Shown piece after piece: positions 9,603 to 21,200 of a stretch of 64,000 bases of DNA. Position numbers and translations under genes: made by a program. Positions within the stretch are counted from its first letter, which is position 1, and each line of letters opens with the position of its first letter. The notes under the pieces were generated by a model. It saw only the letters and a program-made list of their open reading frames with translations. It was not told the origin of the DNA and searched no databases. Source of the stretch: Calamus simplicifolius (lineage: Eukaryota > Streptophyta > Magnoliopsida > Arecales > Arecaceae); assembly GCA_900491605.1 (NCBI GenBank), contig UESW01004771.1, positions 1 through 64,000 of the forward strand. Direction: 5' to 3'.

Positions 9603-10505
9603 AGAAGTTAAAAAATAATGTGCATAATAAGGCAAGGGTTGAAGGTTCTATATGCAATGCACACTTGGTCGAAGAAGTTTCAGCTTTTGCCTCGCATTAC
9701 TTTGAGGGTCACGTCCACACGAGGAGCCGAAATCATGGTCGTAACGATGACGTATGTGTGGACGAAGGAGAAGCTAATGACGGTAGAATATCAATTTTTA
9801 AAGCTATCGGCCGTTCATTTGGTGGGCAGAAGTCAAGAAATCTTAGCGATATGGAGTATAATGCAGCACATTATTACATCCTAATGAACTGTCGAGAAGT
9901 CGATCCATATATTGAGTAAGTGTATACTTCAATGCTAAATTGAAAATTTAAATTTAAATTATAATATACCATAATATTTAATTTCTAACAGTAGTTTTCA
10001 TCCTTTTCATCCCATAAGGATGTTTTGTGATAGACAACGACAGATGAATCCCGACATCAGTCAAGTTGCAATTGGGCAGAAATTAGAAACGGAGTTTGCT
10101 TACTGGTTTTATGAATTTGTGAGTAGTATCACTCAATCAATTTCGATAATGGCTTTATTTTTTGAATTGGATGTCAATAGCTTATTAATTTATAGGTCAA
10201 CGGTCCATGGTCGACAACCGACAATATTTTCATTAAATGTCTATCGCAATGGCCATTGAAGACCGTAACAACCTCTACTGGCTATTTTGTAAATGGGTAC
10301 AAATTTCAGATTGAACGATTAGCAGCTTCAAGAGGCACTCAGAACTGGGGCGTGTGTGTAAAAGGAGAAAGTGTTGGAGCAAATATGCAGGATTATTATG
10401 GAAAGTTAGTAGAGGTGGTTGAAGCTGAATATCCCGGTTGGCCTATGAAACGAACCGTATTGTTTCATTGTGAAACGAACCGTATTGTTCCACCCGTGGT
10501 TGGCC
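9591..10505 (+). pseudogene. TNP2-type CACTA transposase, C-terminal exons (DUF4218 and DUF4216 parts)
   Basis: Three exons are readable. Exon a (about 9591-9915) has KYLKKLKNNVHNKARVEGS, VEEVSAFASHYFEGH and DMEYNAAHYYILMNC, the DUF4218 hallmarks of plant TNP2 proteins. Exon b (9992-10118) ends YWFYEF. Exon c (10196-about 10500) has GYFVNGYKFQIE, NWGVCVKGE, DYYGKLVEVVE and VLFHCE, the start of DUF4216. Donors at 9916 (gtaagt) and 10119 (gtgagt) and acceptors at 9991 and 10195 are intact, and phases match across both introns. The catalytic domain upstream is missing and DUF4216 is cut after VLFHCE, beside a small duplication of gaaacgaaccgtattgtt. In the family the full protein cuts the element ends; this remnant cannot. 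Confidence 0.88.
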
Positions 10506-10609
10506 TGCAAAAAAAAAATCAAATCATGAGGAATTGTTCTTTAATGGTAAAGTACTGTGCAGCACATCTTATCAGGAAATAGGAAAAAAAAAAAAAAAAG
10601 CAAGAGTGC
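10506..10609. other. Junction between CACTA remnant and carrier pseudogene
   Basis: About 100 bp with two poly-A runs (10507-10516 and 10583-10599) and no recognisable coding sequence. No CACTA right terminus and no clear target duplication are visible, so the exact edge of the transposon is unknown. Confidence 0.5.
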
Positions 10610-11083
10610 TTACAGGCCAACAAAGACTTTGAAAGAATCGTAAATTCCCCATTGTACGCCAGTCAGGGTACCAATCATAACAATACGAAGAGGAAGCCCA
10701 CGAGTGCAAAGGCCCCACAGCCCAAGCTTGTTCACAGCCTAACAAGTTTAAAAAAATACAATAATAATAAAAATGAATAGATAAAAATCATAGCAGATCA
10801 AACTATACATGCTAAATACGGATCTTCTTCCCGGCAAGGTAGAAGAAAAGGAGTGATTTAATTGTACAGGACTTACCTCACCAACAGTGGCACCCTTGGC
10901 ATTGTTAAGGAAGGAGACAAGGTTGTCCGCTGGGTGAGAGACAACAGCACAGAAAACCCTAACCGCCAGTAAAGCTCACTCCCAGCTGAAGGGACGCGCT
11001 ACACTGGTCCTTTGGAGTGGGAATTGAATATTTGTAGATTAACTCAACAATATTCTCGAAAGATGCAAATTTCATCATAGTAT

Positions 11084-12846
11084 CTGCAAACAAAATTCAG
11101 TTACAAATGCGTCATAGAAGCTGTTATACACCCTCAAATTAGATGAAAATCTTCATCAGCATTTGAAAAAAACAGAATGAAACAAAGCAGTAGTCTTGCC
11201 ATTTTTCACATTGCCCATAAATATTTCAATTTGTGGAATTATTCCTAATTTTTCCCAATAAATTCAAACCATAATTTTATTATGCATTAAGCAAATATCA
11301 TAAGCCAAAGCTACCAAGAACACATTCATGTTAGTAGGAAGATGACTCATTTTTGACATCTAGTAAATAATCGTGGCACCAACAAAGTTGCAAGATATTC
11401 TGCATTTTTAACTATGCTAAGTAAGTAGGAAAAAACTAATTCTCATAAATTAAAAGTTTGTTTGGTATCATTTTTATTTTTTTATTTTTAAAAGTAAAAA
11501 CACAAAATCTAATGTAAAAAATATGTTTGATAACATTATTTTTATTTTTATTTTTTAAACTTTCATTATTTATGAAAAAGTAGAAGTAAAATTTTCACTT
11601 CCATTTTTTTTAACAATGAAAATTTTAGAAAACAAGAAAACTTTTTGGGAAAGTCATAATATATATATAATTTATATAATATAAATATCATATATTATAG
11701 TAGTAATAATATATATTAATATAATTATATTAATATATATTATTATATTATCATATATAACATATATATATATTAATAGTATAGTATATATTTGATAGAG
11801 CCAAATTAAGCTGGCCACAAGCCGGCTCTCTATCACAAGTACACATGGTCTCTAGGCCACATCACCATCACATCAGAAGAGCATGGCTACATATGGCTAA
11901 TGTAGCTTTAACTATCTCCAACTACCAAACCTATGGATAAGAACAAATGATAAACACTCCCAAGTATTTCCCTGCACCAGAAGTATAGCCCGCGATAAGT
12001 GAGCAGTCCTTTCGCTGACCTCATTACTGGAATCAAATTGCTACCATCACTTAGCCTTAGGCATTGAGACCAGAGACTACCTATAAGAAAGAACCTTACT
12101 AAAAGAGAAGGGGCTTCTTTCCATTGCTTTGAAATTCTCTCTCCTATCCTTTTCTCATTCTTCTCGGAACCTTACTTGGTTGTTAGCCCTAGCTACTTAT
12201 CCTCCATTCCTTAAGAATAGGATGGCTATAAGTTCCACACTTAGCCTCCTTAATTACTTTTTTCTTACTGACTTAAATATTGAAGAGCCTTAACTAGGCA
12301 ACCATCAATATCCCTCATGCTCTTCTTTTGCTCTCGCAGGACCGCCCCTTTGCAAAGCCAAGCAAATCAGGGACTACTTTAGCTCCTAGCTCACTATCCA
12401 TGTTATTATCCCTAATAGCATTCAAGGTCCCTCAACCAAATTTTGTTTCATCAATATCATATGTTACAAATTTAATTTTTATTATAGTATAATATTATAA
12501 TACATAATATTATATATTATAATATATTATAATATTATATATTGTGATACTATAGATAATATTATATTTTCAAGATGCATTACGTTATAATTAGCTAAAA
12601 TCAAGATTCGTCGTATCAAAAATTAATACTATTTTAGTATCGGACCATTACAATTTAGTACGGGATGAACCTTACTAAACTGATGGTGTATCGGTTAGAT
12701 CGGCCAAGAAGCCCTAACCCATGAACTGCCTCAACTCAAACCAAACGAAATGCTTTGATTCAGGGTGATTCAATTTGGTATGTCAATACAAGGCCAATTC
12801 GATACATCGGTACGTGGTTGATTCAATTGGTTCACCCCTGTACTGA
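11084..12846. other. Carrier intron, proximal half: A/T-rich DNA with unidentified insertion
   Basis: No gene is seen. 11470-11650 is A/T homopolymer-rich, and 11655-11792 is dominated by TA/ATAT runs. 11795-12440 is less A/T-rich; it begins with an imperfect hairpin, tgatagagcc...ggctctctatca, and may be an old mobile element with no readable protein. 12480-12560 is again TA-rich. 12690-12846 has repeated accaaac/ggtttggt words of the kind seen in LTR debris. Confidence 0.4.
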
Positions 12847-14367
12847 ACTAAGAGCCCAAACCATCGCAATTTTAGGCCAGTTTGATTTGGTTTGCCTTGA
12901 ATCATTCGGTTGGGGATGGTTTGGCATATAATGGCTAGAATGGATTTACAATCCCACCTAAGATTACAAATCCCCATAATATAGATTTGGATTCCAGATG
13001 GAATTGAAATTGAATTCTAATTCTTTCCAAATAAATACTTATAATTTTGATTTCAAGGGGATCATTCTTGTGAAGCAAGTGGGTCCTAAGTGCCTCCTAC
13101 TATAAAAAATAAAAATAACAATATCTACCAAATATGTTTTTATGATTAGAATTAAAAAATAAAAACAATAACTACCAAAAATGTTTCTGTCGTTAGAAAT
13201 ATAAGAAAAAAATAAAAACAGAATCCTTGTTCCTGATTCTTTTTTTAAAAAAAGTAAGTGACAACAATGCCAAATGCTTGTGTTTTACAAATGCATTTTC
13301 TCTTGACTGTAGTTGATTCTACCAGTAGCATAGTCCCAGAAATATAGAAAACAAACAAAACAAAAGTCATTATCATTTGAAATAGCACATTCATGGAAAA
13401 CATGTGCACTAAAGCACTTTATTATTTAGAACAAATGCCTATGACGGTGTTTGGCATAGAGCTATTCATCCAAGATCAATGGTGATCACAAGATCAACAT
13501 ATTTGGTTGACATGGAATTAATTTCAAATTACCACTATCTCTAGAATAAGCACCAACCCAATGATTGTATACTCAACCTCACGGATGGATATCCAAGATC
13601 ACCCCAAAACCATGACATTGGGCTAGATTTGGAGACCAAAATATCCCTTATTTATAAGAAAAAGGATATCAAAAAATGCTCTACATTATTTTCATATTAA
13701 TATAATGTAATTTAATATTATAAAATCATACTATAAGAATATAATATTATAATATTATAATTATATTATAATTTAATTTAAATATTATAATAAATAATAT
13801 GAAATGATAGTAAAGTGCCATAATGTTGCAATAGGCATAGTTTTGGTATAATACAGTAAATGATGTTAGATTTTTATGGCATACTAAATAGGTTAATCAT
13901 GGAAATTCATATATCTTTAACCAATAGGATATGACATATCAAATGCAGTGATCTAAAATTAGATCACCGAATATTTTATCACCCTAAGATAAGGATCATG
14001 AATGATTTAGATCATTATGGCAGTCCCTTTTGGGTTATAAAACACCCCATGGAAAGTCACATGTAAAGTTTCTTTTTTGATAAAGAAATTACAAGTCTTA
14101 ACAAAATTTTAAATTAATCAGTTAGATCAATTTTAAAGCATCTAAATTCTTCCTCTGAAGATTAACCAGAATAATTAGTCAGCATTTCAGTTGTTGAAAG
14201 AACTGAGAAATAAACAAACATCCAGGATATTACAATTATCTAAAGACCAAAGCTTGCACATAATAATGAATTCAAAATGGAAAAAACAAGAATAAGATAT
14301 GGTCAACCAGCATCTGAAATGGAAAGGAAGGGTCTGCTTACAAGGAATTTGACGCCCCCAAAGTGGA
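12847..14367. repeat. 1.5 kb direct duplication, copy 1 (carrier intron plus part of an exon)
   Basis: The sequence from actaagagcccaaaccatcg to aagtgga is repeated almost base for base at 14780-16273. Copy 1 contains the intact 14342-14385 exon start region and the intron downstream of it. Differences are scattered single bases and small indels, such as loss of a stretch near 14218 in the other copy. Confidence 0.9.
13447..14052. mobile_element. Possible MITE-like insertion within duplication copy 1
   Basis: This is a non-coding A/T-rich block of about 600 bp. It begins ggtgtttggcatagagc and ends with ttgggttataaaacacc, which is a weak terminal inverted match (ggtgttt). No convincing target duplication is seen. 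The same block appears in copy 2 at about 15374-15973. Called on structure only. Confidence 0.3.
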
Positions 14368-14778
14368 ACTAATCCTTTATACAATCTGTACACATCAAGA
14401 TAAGAAAATTTTAGTAATTTAGAATACGAAACACAAACAAAAAAGAAAACAAATAACCAAGCCATCAACAAGCAGCTACGAGAAAATATAATACCCCAGA
14501 TAGCCTTCAGATTTGACAAACTTGGGAAATCCATCACTCAAACCCCTGGCAAACCCTGGCTGTGTCTGGACCTGCACTTTCACAGCCTATGGGGCAGAGA
14601 GCAACATCTGCAATCACTTCTGCAAAAGCAGACCCAGCAAGGTAGATCAAGGTCCTGTACTTGGCAGCATACTCTGGTCCAGCAATATCCAAATTGTACT
14701 TCTTGAAGAATTCATAGAACCCATATTTACATGCCCCCTGGGCACTGTATCCGAGCAGGGTCGGCACCCAACCCCTGA

Positions 14779-14779
14779 N
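14779..14779. other. Single N: contig join
   Basis: The one ambiguous base sits exactly between the truncated carrier exon and the start of the second copy of the 1.5 kb duplication. This is best read as an assembly join rather than a real base. Confidence 0.85.
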
Positions 14780-16273
14780 ACTAAGAGCCCAAACCATCGC
14801 AATTTTAGGTCAGTTTGATTTGGTTTACCTTGAATCATTCAGTTGGGGATGGTTTGGCATATAATGGCTAGAATGGATTTACAATCCCACCTAATACAAA
14901 TCCCCATAATATAGATTTGGATTCTAGATGGAATTGAAATTGAATTCTAATTCTTTCCAAATAATACTTATAATTTTGATTTCAAGGGGATCATTCTTGT
15001 GAAGCAAGTGAGTCCTAAGTGCCTCCTACTATAAAAAATAAAAATAACAATAACTACCAAATATGTTTTTATTATTAGAATTAAAAAAATAAAAACAATA
15101 ACTACCAAAAATGTTTCTGTCGTTAGAAATATAAGAAAAAAATAAAAACAGAGTCCTTGTTCCTAATTCTTTTTTAAAAAAGAAAGTGACAACAATGCCA
15201 AATGCTTGTGTTTTACAAATGCATTTTCTGTTGACTGTAGTTGATTCTACGGGTAGCATAGTCCCAGAAATATAGAAAACAAACAAAACAAAAGTCATTA
15301 TCATTTGAAATAGCACATTCATGGAATACATGCGCACTAGAGCACTTTATTATTTAGAACAAATGCCTATGACGGTGTTTGGCATAGAGCTATTCATCCA
15401 AGATCACTGGTGATCATAAGATCAACATATTTGGTTGACATGGAATTAATTTCAAATTACCACTATCTCTAGAATCAGCACCAACCCAATGATTGTATAC
15501 TCAACCTTAGGGATAGATATCCAAGATCACCCCAAAACCATGACATTGGGCTAGATTTGGAGACCAAAATATCCCTTATTTATAAGAAAAAGGATATCAA
15601 AAAATGCTCTACATTATTTTCATATTAATATAATGTAATTTAATATTATAAAATTATACTATAAGAATATAATATTATAATATTATAATTATATTATAAT
15701 TTAATTTAAATATTATAATAAATAATATAAATGATAATAAAGTGCCATAATGTTGCAATAGGCATAGTTTTGGTATAATACAGTAATGATGTTAGATTTT
15801 TATGGCATACTAAATAGGTTAATCATGGAAATTCATATACTTTAACCAATAGGATATGACATATCAAATGCAGTGATCTAAAATTAGATCACCGAATATT
15901 TTATCACCCTAAGATAAGGATCATGAATGATTTAGATCATTATGGTAGTTCCTTTTGGGTTATAAAACACCCCTATGGAGAGTCACATGTAAAGTTTCTT
16001 TTTTGATAAAGAAATTGCAAGTCTTAACAAAATTTTAAATTAATAAGTTAGATCAATTTTAAAGCATCTAAATTCTGCCTCTGAAGATTAACCAGAATAA
16101 TTAGTCAGCATTTCAGTAGTTGAAAGAACTGAGAAATATTACAATTATCTAAAGACCAAGCTTGCACATAATAATGAATTCAAATGGAAAAACGAGAATA
16201 AGATATGGTCAACCAGCATCTGAAATGGAAAGGAAGGGTCTGCTTACAAGGAATTTGATGCCCCCAAAGTGGA
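14780..16273. repeat. 1.5 kb direct duplication, copy 2
   Basis: Near-identical to 12847-14367. It ends inside the carrier exon fragment at 16248-16273, where the splice donor (gcttac on the plus strand at 16242-16247) and about 25 bp of exon are kept. Sequence then changes abruptly to unrelated A/T-rich DNA. The upstream carrier exons are not repeated. Confidence 0.9.
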
Positions 16274-18060
16274 TTTGATATGTTTTATAATATTATATAA
16301 AATATTTATTAAGAATTATAAAAGTATAATAATTAATTTTTCAGGTCACTTAAGCCTTTTTAACTCCTCTAGATATAATTATATTAATGTATAGTCTACT
16401 TGTACTCTTTAACTCCTCAAAGTTCTATTGCATAACCCTTTCAGATGCTATAGTTATGATTATATTAATATATAGTATATATATTAATCTTTTTGTTTTT
16501 ATTATATTTATATTACTATAACCTGCTTAAGCCTTCGGCAGCCGGTGGATATATAAATAGCTTTGCTACTATCATGCTTCTATGCGTCGATGGTAAACTA
16601 TTTTAATTTACAAAAGAATTTAAACATAGTCTTAAATGGATGACATGTTCAATCTCACTGTGATGACATGGCAGGCTTTGCACATAGCACATTCATGGGG
16701 GCCGCATAGCATACGTGTGGCTCCCACGTGGCAGTCCACGCAGATAGCAAGATTGAAGGAGCCAAAAATAAGGAACATACCACAATATCGGCTGCAGCGG
16801 AAGCAGTATAATTACCAGGTTTATCCATGCTCAGGAAGAATGCTTCTCAGTCTCTGTATCCTAATCTTTCAGAAGACACCTCCGGTCTTCTTATAGAAGA
16901 GCGGATAAGGCTAAGAAATACGAAGAGTCCTGACTCTTAGGACTCTGTATGGGCGGTTGACCACTTGTCCACACAGGAACAATACCTCAACTCTCTCAAC
17001 TTATAGTGTGGTCAACTTATAGTGCGGTGAGGTGTGTGGCCTGATAAACTCACACACAATGACAGATAGTGGATATTCACACCTGATCAAGCACTCTCAA
17101 TCCCTTAAGAGATCTTCCCTGAGTAGCGCTTGAAAAAACACAAAGCCATAATGTTTGTATCCATAATCATATGCAACTCATACACATGATTGCGGGCAAT
17201 ATATCACAAACATAAGGTGTGGTCGCAAATAATCTTCCTTGAATACTCATACTAGTCTATCTTTGTTCAGTTGACTTTTTAGGATTGTCTCACATGGTCG
17301 TATCAATTCCATGACCCTAGAGAACAAGGCTAAGGAAGTCATCCTGAATTCCAACTTCATGGTATAGGTTCAAGTCCAAGGATACTACATAGTTGTAGGG
17401 CTCACACGGCAACAAAGAGGGAATGTATCATGCTGGGTCGACTTAAGCACATGCAACATAATACATCCTACGGAGGAGCTCCCACTCAATGGGCCATGTC
17501 ATACTCAAACACCATACGAACACAAGTCCAGGCATCTCAAAATTGCCTGACTCGAGCATACTCTAATGCTCTCAATTCGGCTACAACAGGCTTAGTATGG
17601 TTTTATGGATATATCAATATTCATACACCACACACGCATGTATGTACTCCATACTCGACTCTCCTGAGTCTTATCTCAGTCCAAACTGAGGCGACTTTAA
17701 TTATAATATATTTTATCATAATTTATATAGCCCATTTTGCAACTTATGCAATCTGCAACTCATGCATTGCTACTCAAGCATCTATAATGGCTACTTTAGT
17801 CTCATCCTGCTCACTACAAAAGTGTTAGGGCGATCACCCATGTGAGTGGGTTGATCTAAGCCTGTGACATTTATACACATATATGCCTATAAATATGAAC
17901 TCATGAAAATAAATATTTCATAAACTTTAACACATAGTTATTGATGTCCATACAATCCCTGTCTGACAACAAAAAATAGACACAAACTCCTACATAAGTC
18001 TGAAACATATCACGGTCTGTCACACTCTATACAGACCTAGACCCCTCACATGAGCCTAGA
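16274..18060. other. Region 3' of Copia-2, probably including its 3' LTR; no gene
   Basis: 16274-16560 is A/T-rich. From about 16600 base composition evens out and short open frames appear, but none has a domain. At about 17472-17490 the minus strand reads ttgagtgggagctcc, which resembles a Copia polypurine tract, so the Copia-2 3' LTR could lie between about 16560 and 17464. The LTR edges could not be confirmed, because no second copy was recognised near 31700. 17490-18060 would then be the untranslated tail of Copia-2. Confidence 0.35.
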
Positions 18061-18084
18061 ACACATATCTAGGAATAGGCTTTG

Positions 18085-18590
18085 TCAGAGGATCAGCCAG
18101 CATCTGCTAGTGGAGAAATGCTTTAGGATAACTTCTCTTTGCTTGATCATGTCCCGAATGAAGTGATATTTGATGTCAATATGCTTGGTCCTTCCATGGT
18201 ACTTAGGATCCTTAGCATATTGTAATGCTGTTATATTATCCAAATTGATCTGAATAGCCTCCTGTGCAGTACCTGATATCTTAAGTCGCCTTAAGAACCT
18301 CCTCAGCCACATAGCCTTCTGGACAGCAGCCAAACAAGCAATATATTCGACTTCCATAGCGGACAGAGCGATGCAGCTTTGTTTCTTACTGCACCAAGTG
18401 ATAGCTCCACCTCTAAAGATGAGCATGTATCCTGTGGTGGATCTTCGCTCGTCCCTATCACCAGCCCAATCAGAGTCACAAAAACCCTTTAATCTCAAAT
18501 CTTCACCCTGATAGCATAGGGTGAGATTGGCAGTACTATGAAGGTAACAAAAAATCCTTTTAACTGCAGCCTAATGAGCAAGTCCTGGAT
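18085..18590 (-). pseudogene. Copia-2 RNase H
   Basis: A 137-residue minus-strand segment has GFCDSDWAGDRDERRSTTGY, CIALSAMEVEYIACLAA and GRTKHIDIKYHFIRDMI, the Asp, Glu and terminal His/Asp motifs of Copia RNase H. In the family it removes RNA from the RNA/DNA hybrid during reverse transcription. The C-terminal ADPLTK-like end is frame-shifted near 18090. Confidence 0.9.
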
Positions 18591-19470
18591 TACTTTGGTA
18601 TCGGCTAACTAAGTGCAAAGCAAATATTAGGGTAAGTACATAACATAGCGTACATCAAGCTCCCTATAGCACTAGCATAAGGGATTCTGCTCATTTTTTC
18701 TCTCTTTTCATCAGTTCTAGAGCACTGATCGATGCTCAAAGTACAACCCTTATCTATTGGGGTATCAACGGGTTTAGAATAGTGCATACGAAATCGTTCT
18801 AAGATTTTCTTAATATACATTTTTTGTGACAAACCAAGAAACTTCTTAGCACGATTCCCACTCCCAGCACAAAATTTGCCTCACCCATATCCTTCATCCA
18901 AAGACAAAGGACAACCACTCCTTAATGGCATTGATCACCCCTATAGAACTCCCAGCTATTAGGATGTCATCTACATACAACGCCAAGATCAGAATCCCAT
19001 CGTCTGATTTCTTAATATACATACAGTGATACTTCTCAATCATATCTAAGCCAATTGATGTAATAGCTTTATGAAACTTGAGGTACCATTGCCTAGATGG
19101 CTGCTTAAGACCATATATGGATCTTCTAAGGTGGCATACTTTACCCTCCTGTCCTTTGGTCACAAAGCTCAAAGGTTGATCCATATAGATCTCTTCATCC
19201 AGGCTTCCATTAAAAAATGTTTCTTAATATCCATTTGATGTGGTCCAAATCTAAATGGGCTACAATAGCTAAAATCAAGCGAATGGAGACAAATCTCACC
19301 ACAGGAAAAAATGTCTCTTCAAAGTTTATACCCTTCAACTGGGTATAGCCCTTCGCCACAAGACGATCCTTGTACTTATCAATTGACCCATCAGTCTTGC
19401 GCTTTATCTTAAGAACCCACTTATTTCCTATAGATTTGCACCCAGATAGAAGGTCTACCAAGTCTTACAC
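18591..19470 (-). pseudogene. Copia-2 reverse transcriptase
   Basis: Three minus-strand frames cover the domain. 19210-19461 has NKWVLKIKRKTDGSIDKYK and RLVAKGYTQLKGINFEETF. 18894-19184 has RSIYGLKQPSRQWYLKF and the intact catalytic LILALYVDDILIAGSS. 18605-18832 has PVDTPIDKG and RIPYASAIGSLMYAM. Frameshifts at about 18860 and 19195 separate them. YVDD is preserved but the chain is not continuous. Confidence 0.9.
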
Positions 19471-20010
19471 ATGATTCTTGGCCATCGATACCATCTCATC
19501 TTTCACAGCAGCTGGCCACTCACTATGAGTAAGTGAATCGAGCGCCTCTTCAACAGAAGCAGGCTCATCAGGATCCAACGGGGTGCAGAGAAACATATTC
19601 CCTTCAATCCTAAAATATTATCATGGAATATGACCACGTTTGCTTCTTCGTAACTGCGTATTTAGACCCTAAGGACCGCTCTCAGGTGGTGCAACAACCC
19701 TCATGGGTGAGCTCCTACTAGGCTCAGCTTGTGCGCTCCCACTGTCTGGTGTGGCACTCCCACTGGGCCTAGCATTCCCACTATCTGTGGCGAGCTTTGA
19801 GATAGATTGAAAATTTCCTTCATCTCCAGAGATAGTAGGAAGGTCATTTTGTAACTCATACAGGGACATGTCCTTCCTAATTTCACCAATACTCGAGAAT
19901 TCATTCTCTATAAACTCTACGTCTCTAAACTCCACTTCAGTCAACCCTCCTTTATGATGTGCACCATACATCACGTAACCCTTCAAATTCTCAGAGTACC
20001 TGATGAACAC
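19471..20010 (-). pseudogene. Copia-2 linker between integrase and RT
   Basis: The minus-strand frame at 19669-20010 starts with the end of integrase (FIRYSENLKGYVMYGAHHKGG). It continues as a Ser/Pro/Gly-rich, low-conservation linker, as usual for this part of Copia polyproteins. Confidence 0.7.
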
Positions 20011-20760
20011 CTTTTTGCTAGCTTAAGGATCCAGCTTTCCCAACTTATGGGAGGCGTTGTGAACATATCCTGCTGAACCTCAAGGGCACAAATGATCCAC
20101 AGAGGGTTACGCACCATACCATAGCTCATATGGAGTAGAGGATTCTATTTTACTAGGTACACGATTAAGGATGTAGGTAGCAGTCAACAGCGCATCTTCC
20201 CAGAAACTAATTGGAAGATTTGCCTGCGCCATCATTGACCTAACCATATCTAATAAAGTTCTGTTTCAACCCTCGGCAACACCATTATGTTGCGGTGTCC
20301 CAGAATGGTAAGCTGCCTGCGTATCCCCTTTTTCTCATAGTGCTGCTAGAATTGCTCAGATAGATATTCGCGACCTCTATCAGTTTGGAGAGTCTTCAAA
20401 GACCTTTTCTTCTGATTTTTTACCTCAGCTAAAATTCATCTGAAATAATCCAATACTTCATAGCAATGGAAGATCAGGTACACATACAATCACAAAATAT
20501 CATCTATAAATGTGAGGAAATAGGAAGCACCATGGCACACTTTGATACTCATGGGTCCACAGATATCAGAGTGAACTAGCTCTAATGGATGAGAGGCCCT
20601 AGTAGCCTTACCAAAAGGCTTTCTTGATGCCTTTTCCGCTAGATAAGACTCACACACAGATAGACTTATCTTGGTAAGAGGGCCCAATAGCCCTGCTTTA
20701 GCCATTCGTGCCATCCTATCTTGGCCCATATGACCAAGTCTGGCATGCCAAAGAAAACTA
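20011..20760 (-). pseudogene. Copia-2 integrase
   Basis: 20490-20729 on the minus strand carries MGQDRMARMAKAGLLG, a CESYLAEKASRKPFGKA zinc-domain end and ELVHSDICGPMS with the first catalytic aspartate, then ASYFLTFIDD. 20020-20480 continues the core in other frames, with a polyprotein region resembling the conserved asparagine-rich RTLLDMVR segment near 20220-20270. Multiple frame changes make it inactive. Confidence 0.8.
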
Positions 20761-21118
20761 CATCACAGGCAGGAATAGATGCACAAGAAAATAATGAATA
20801 AGAAGTACACAATTTAACATTAAGTCTAAAGAACCCATGTAACAAATATCCATAAAAAGATAAAACATCATCCAGATAGACTAACATATGTCACTAGAAA
20901 AATAAAAAGTGCAACCAGTGCCAACATGGCAAGAACAGAATAAAGATTACACCGGATAGTTGGGACATACAAAATGTCGTGTAGGATCAATACATATCAC
21001 CACGAAGTGTAACATGATATGCTCATACACTCAAAACTTGCTCACGCATACCATTCCCTAGCACGACAAACTGGGTATCTACAGGTATCCGATGAAAATC
21101 TATAAAACCCGCTCGATC

Positions 21119-21200
21119 TCACACTATATGTTTATTCACTCCTAAATCTACAATCCAATCGGGGAGAGTGTCAGCAACTAATGCATATGAACAAACATAG
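21119..21200 (-). pseudogene. Copia-2 protease active site (altered)
   Basis: The minus strand reads LPDWIVDLGVNKHIV at 21119-21170. The usual D-S/T-G triad is D-L-G here, so the central hydroxyl residue is missing. The rest of the short protease domain extends to about 20890 in shifted frames. Confidence 0.65.

Larger units (their letters stand above)
4009..10510 (+). mobile_element. CACTA (En/Spm-type) transposon, right end missing, internally deleted
   Basis: The left edge is a perfect CACTACAAGAAA at 4009-4020, the canonical plant CACTA terminus. It is followed at once by repeated GCGACGCAA/TTGCGTCGC subterminal motifs, the usual binding sites for the element's TNPA-like protein. Inside come three tandem-repeat fields, a TATA box with a spliced untranslated exon, and the C-terminal exons of a TNP2-type transposase on the plus strand. 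No TTTCTTGTAGTG right terminus is visible in the window. The transposase catalytic domain is absent between the GC-rich repeats and the DUF4218 exon. The boundary near 10510 is where recognisable transposase sequence stops. Confidence 0.88.
10610..14778 (-). pseudogene. Mitochondrial phosphate carrier (PHT3/MPT-type) pseudogene, 5' part missing
   Basis: Minus-strand exons join in phase to the C-terminal two thirds of a plant mitochondrial phosphate transporter. Exon at 14495-14778: RGWVPTLLGYSAQGACKYGF and GPEYAAKYRTLIYLAGSA. Exon at 14342-14385: LYKGLVPLWGRQIP. Exon at 10877-11083: TMMKFASFENIVELIYKY and VVSHPADNLVSFLNNAKGAT. Last exon at 10610-10738: LGLWGLCTRGLPLRIVMIGT to FVGL and stop. 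Splice sites are good GT/AG. In the family this inner-membrane carrier brings phosphate into the matrix for ATP synthesis. Two lesions break it: about 2 bp lost in the first exon after VALCP, and about 8 bp lost after SFTGG, creating an in-frame TAG. The N-terminal exon(s) and transit peptide are absent because the sequence stops at an N (14779). It could be a real pseudogene or a gene with assembly errors. Confidence 0.88.

Noticed and set aside
16636..17828. 86- and 132-codon plus-strand frames 3' of Copia-2
   Set aside because: No domain, and they lie in probable LTR/untranslated DNA of a minus-strand element. The stop-free length is within chance.
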